Source of the DNA: Nitrososphaeraceae archaeon
Lineage (GTDB): Archaea > Thermoproteota > Nitrososphaeria > Nitrososphaerales > Nitrososphaeraceae
NCBI GenBank assembly: GCA_025449515.1
Contig: JANWJI010000061.1
Coordinates: 1 to 6,519 of the forward strand
Reading direction: 5' to 3'
Length of the DNA: 6,519 bases
Under the pieces are notes generated by a model, which saw only the letters and a program-made list of their open reading frames with translations, searched no databases and was not told the origin of the DNA. The position numbers and the translations under genes are program-made. Shown piece by piece: positions 5,579 to 6,519 of this stretch (its first letter is position 1; every line of letters begins with the position of its first letter).

Positions 5579-6519
5579 TCAATGATCGAGCTTCCCTTCG
5601 TGTATTACCGTCTCGATCTTGTCCGTATTACTGATGTTAACCATTGGATTTGATGCAAGAATAATCATATTTGCTTCCTTACCAGCCTGTATAGTTCCCA
5701 CTTTATCTAAAATTCCAAGCGCCTGTGCCCTGTTGGCTGTTGCAATCCTTAAGATATCTGATGGACTAATTCCTGCTTCTTGTAAAAGCTCAAGTTCATG
5801 ATGCAAGCTTTGACCAGGTATTAATCCGAAATTCGGTATGTCTGTTCCAGACAAGATTTTTACACCACCGTCATACATCATTTTTGTCAGTCTTAGAATT
5901 TTAGGCCACAAATATTTCTCCTTCATATCACCCTTTAACATTGCTTCATATATGTCCAAAGTTGGATCTACAGGAATTTTATGCTTAGCCAATGTGTTTA
6001 TCATTTCCCTAATTTTTGTGCTATTGAGATCCACTAATGAGAGCCACAAAAAATGGTTGAAAGGATCATCGCCGGACTTATAAAAGGTCTTTTGTTTGTC
6101 TTTCGATAACAAGAACGGACTTACGGGAACTCCATGTGTAAGAGCATCGATTCCAAGATTCGCAGCGTCGGTCCAGCTCGTCAAATACAGATGTCCTATG
6201 ACTTTTAATCCGTGAGTATGCGCTTCATCTATAGCAGCTTTTACTAAATTGGGACTTAATCCTACATATAGCTTAATATAATCCACGCCTTCTGATGCTT
6301 GATTACGAACCTCCTCTCACTTCTTGTTCTGTATGTACTTGTTTCTCTACAAACGGTATTGGAATTTGTGGATTATTAATTAACCTGACATATTTCCAGT
6401 GAGATTTAGTACTAAACTTTTTGTTGTGTTATGAAGATACAAGAGATTTTTGTCTCGGTCAAAATATTTGACTGTGTCGCTTACATTATCTATCTTGTTA
6501 CCATCAATAACTATAACTG
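5579..6519 (-). pseudogene. amidohydrolase (imidazolonepropionase-like), broken, partial
   Basis: The longest open part is 6286-5579 (235 codons). It covers the C-terminal two thirds of a metal-dependent amidohydrolase. Counting from the GTG at 6286, visible landmarks are DYIKLY with Lys5 (where the carboxylated lysine is expected); KVIGHLY with His32; ALTHGV with His51; LSGTDIPNF with Asp149; and the C-terminal signature ATANRAQALGILDKVGTIQ then AGKEANMIIL. The frame continues upstream of that GTG as EEVRNQASEG, so GTG is an internal Val codon and not a true start. Further upstream the homologous peptide IPIPFVEKQVHTEQEVR lies in another frame (6386-6306, stop at 6303-6305); the frameshift falls in the G/A-rich run at about 6306-6317. 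Further still, VIVIDGNKIDNVSD (6517-6476) matches the usual N-terminal beta-strand but ends at a stop (6380-6382). Between them the expected PGLIDxHxH segment, with the first two metal-binding histidines, is absent. The gene runs off the right edge. Loss of the HxH site implies no activity. Confidence 0.8.

Noticed and set aside
5619..6083. Two plus-strand ORFs (5619-5801 and 5838-6083)
   Set aside because: Both are antisense shadows of the amidohydrolase frame, which has clear family motifs.
5579..6286. Treating the 235-codon amidohydrolase frame as a complete gene with a GTG start
   Set aside because: Homologous sequence continues upstream of the GTG in the same frame and then in other frames, and the HxH part is missing, so it is a 3' fragment.

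Overview
The window looks like chromosomal DNA of an ammonia-oxidising archaeon, class Nitrososphaeria (Thaumarchaeota), probably of the Nitrososphaera/Nitrosocosmicus kind. The support is indirect: an AT-rich composition; archaeal TATA-like boxes placed so that transcripts would have short leaders or none; a MEDS (DcmR-like sensory) protein of the type expanded in soil Thaumarchaeota; a secreted protein full of N-glycosylation sequons; and a very low density of intact genes. No rRNA, tRNA, CRISPR array or intact insertion sequence was seen.

Layout. 1-554 has no intact gene, but a plus-strand reading frame broken by a frameshift lies at 76-313. 555-911 (+) is a short hypothetical protein with a TTG start behind a TATA box. 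912-1285 is intergenic except for a coding-like antisense remnant at 976-1113. 1286-1687 (-) encodes a signal-anchored or secreted 133-residue protein with seven sequons and a repeated AGNMTK motif. 1688-2226 holds a decayed plus-strand frame (about 1799-2075). 2227-3012 (-) is a stand-alone MEDS-domain protein. 3013-4515 is 1.5 kb without an intact gene, yet it contains four coding-like stretches interrupted by stops or frameshifts (3357-3545 +, 3653-3996 -, 4010-4182 +, 4264-4427 -), a terminator-like hairpin and a 7-bp tandem repeat. 4516-5487 (+) is an intact CorA-type divalent-cation channel. 5579 to the right edge (-) is the 3' part of an imidazolonepropionase-like amidohydrolase gene that has a frameshift and has lost the segment that should carry its HxH metal site.

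The intact genes do not form an operon or a shared pathway. CorA and the amidohydrolase pseudogene converge; the secreted protein and the MEDS protein are each transcribed alone. The main theme is gene decay: most of the apparent intergenic DNA is recognisable as broken coding sequence. I found no convincing new multi-gene system. The most unusual intact gene is the sequon-rich secreted protein with its glycine-rich, lysine-containing C-terminus.
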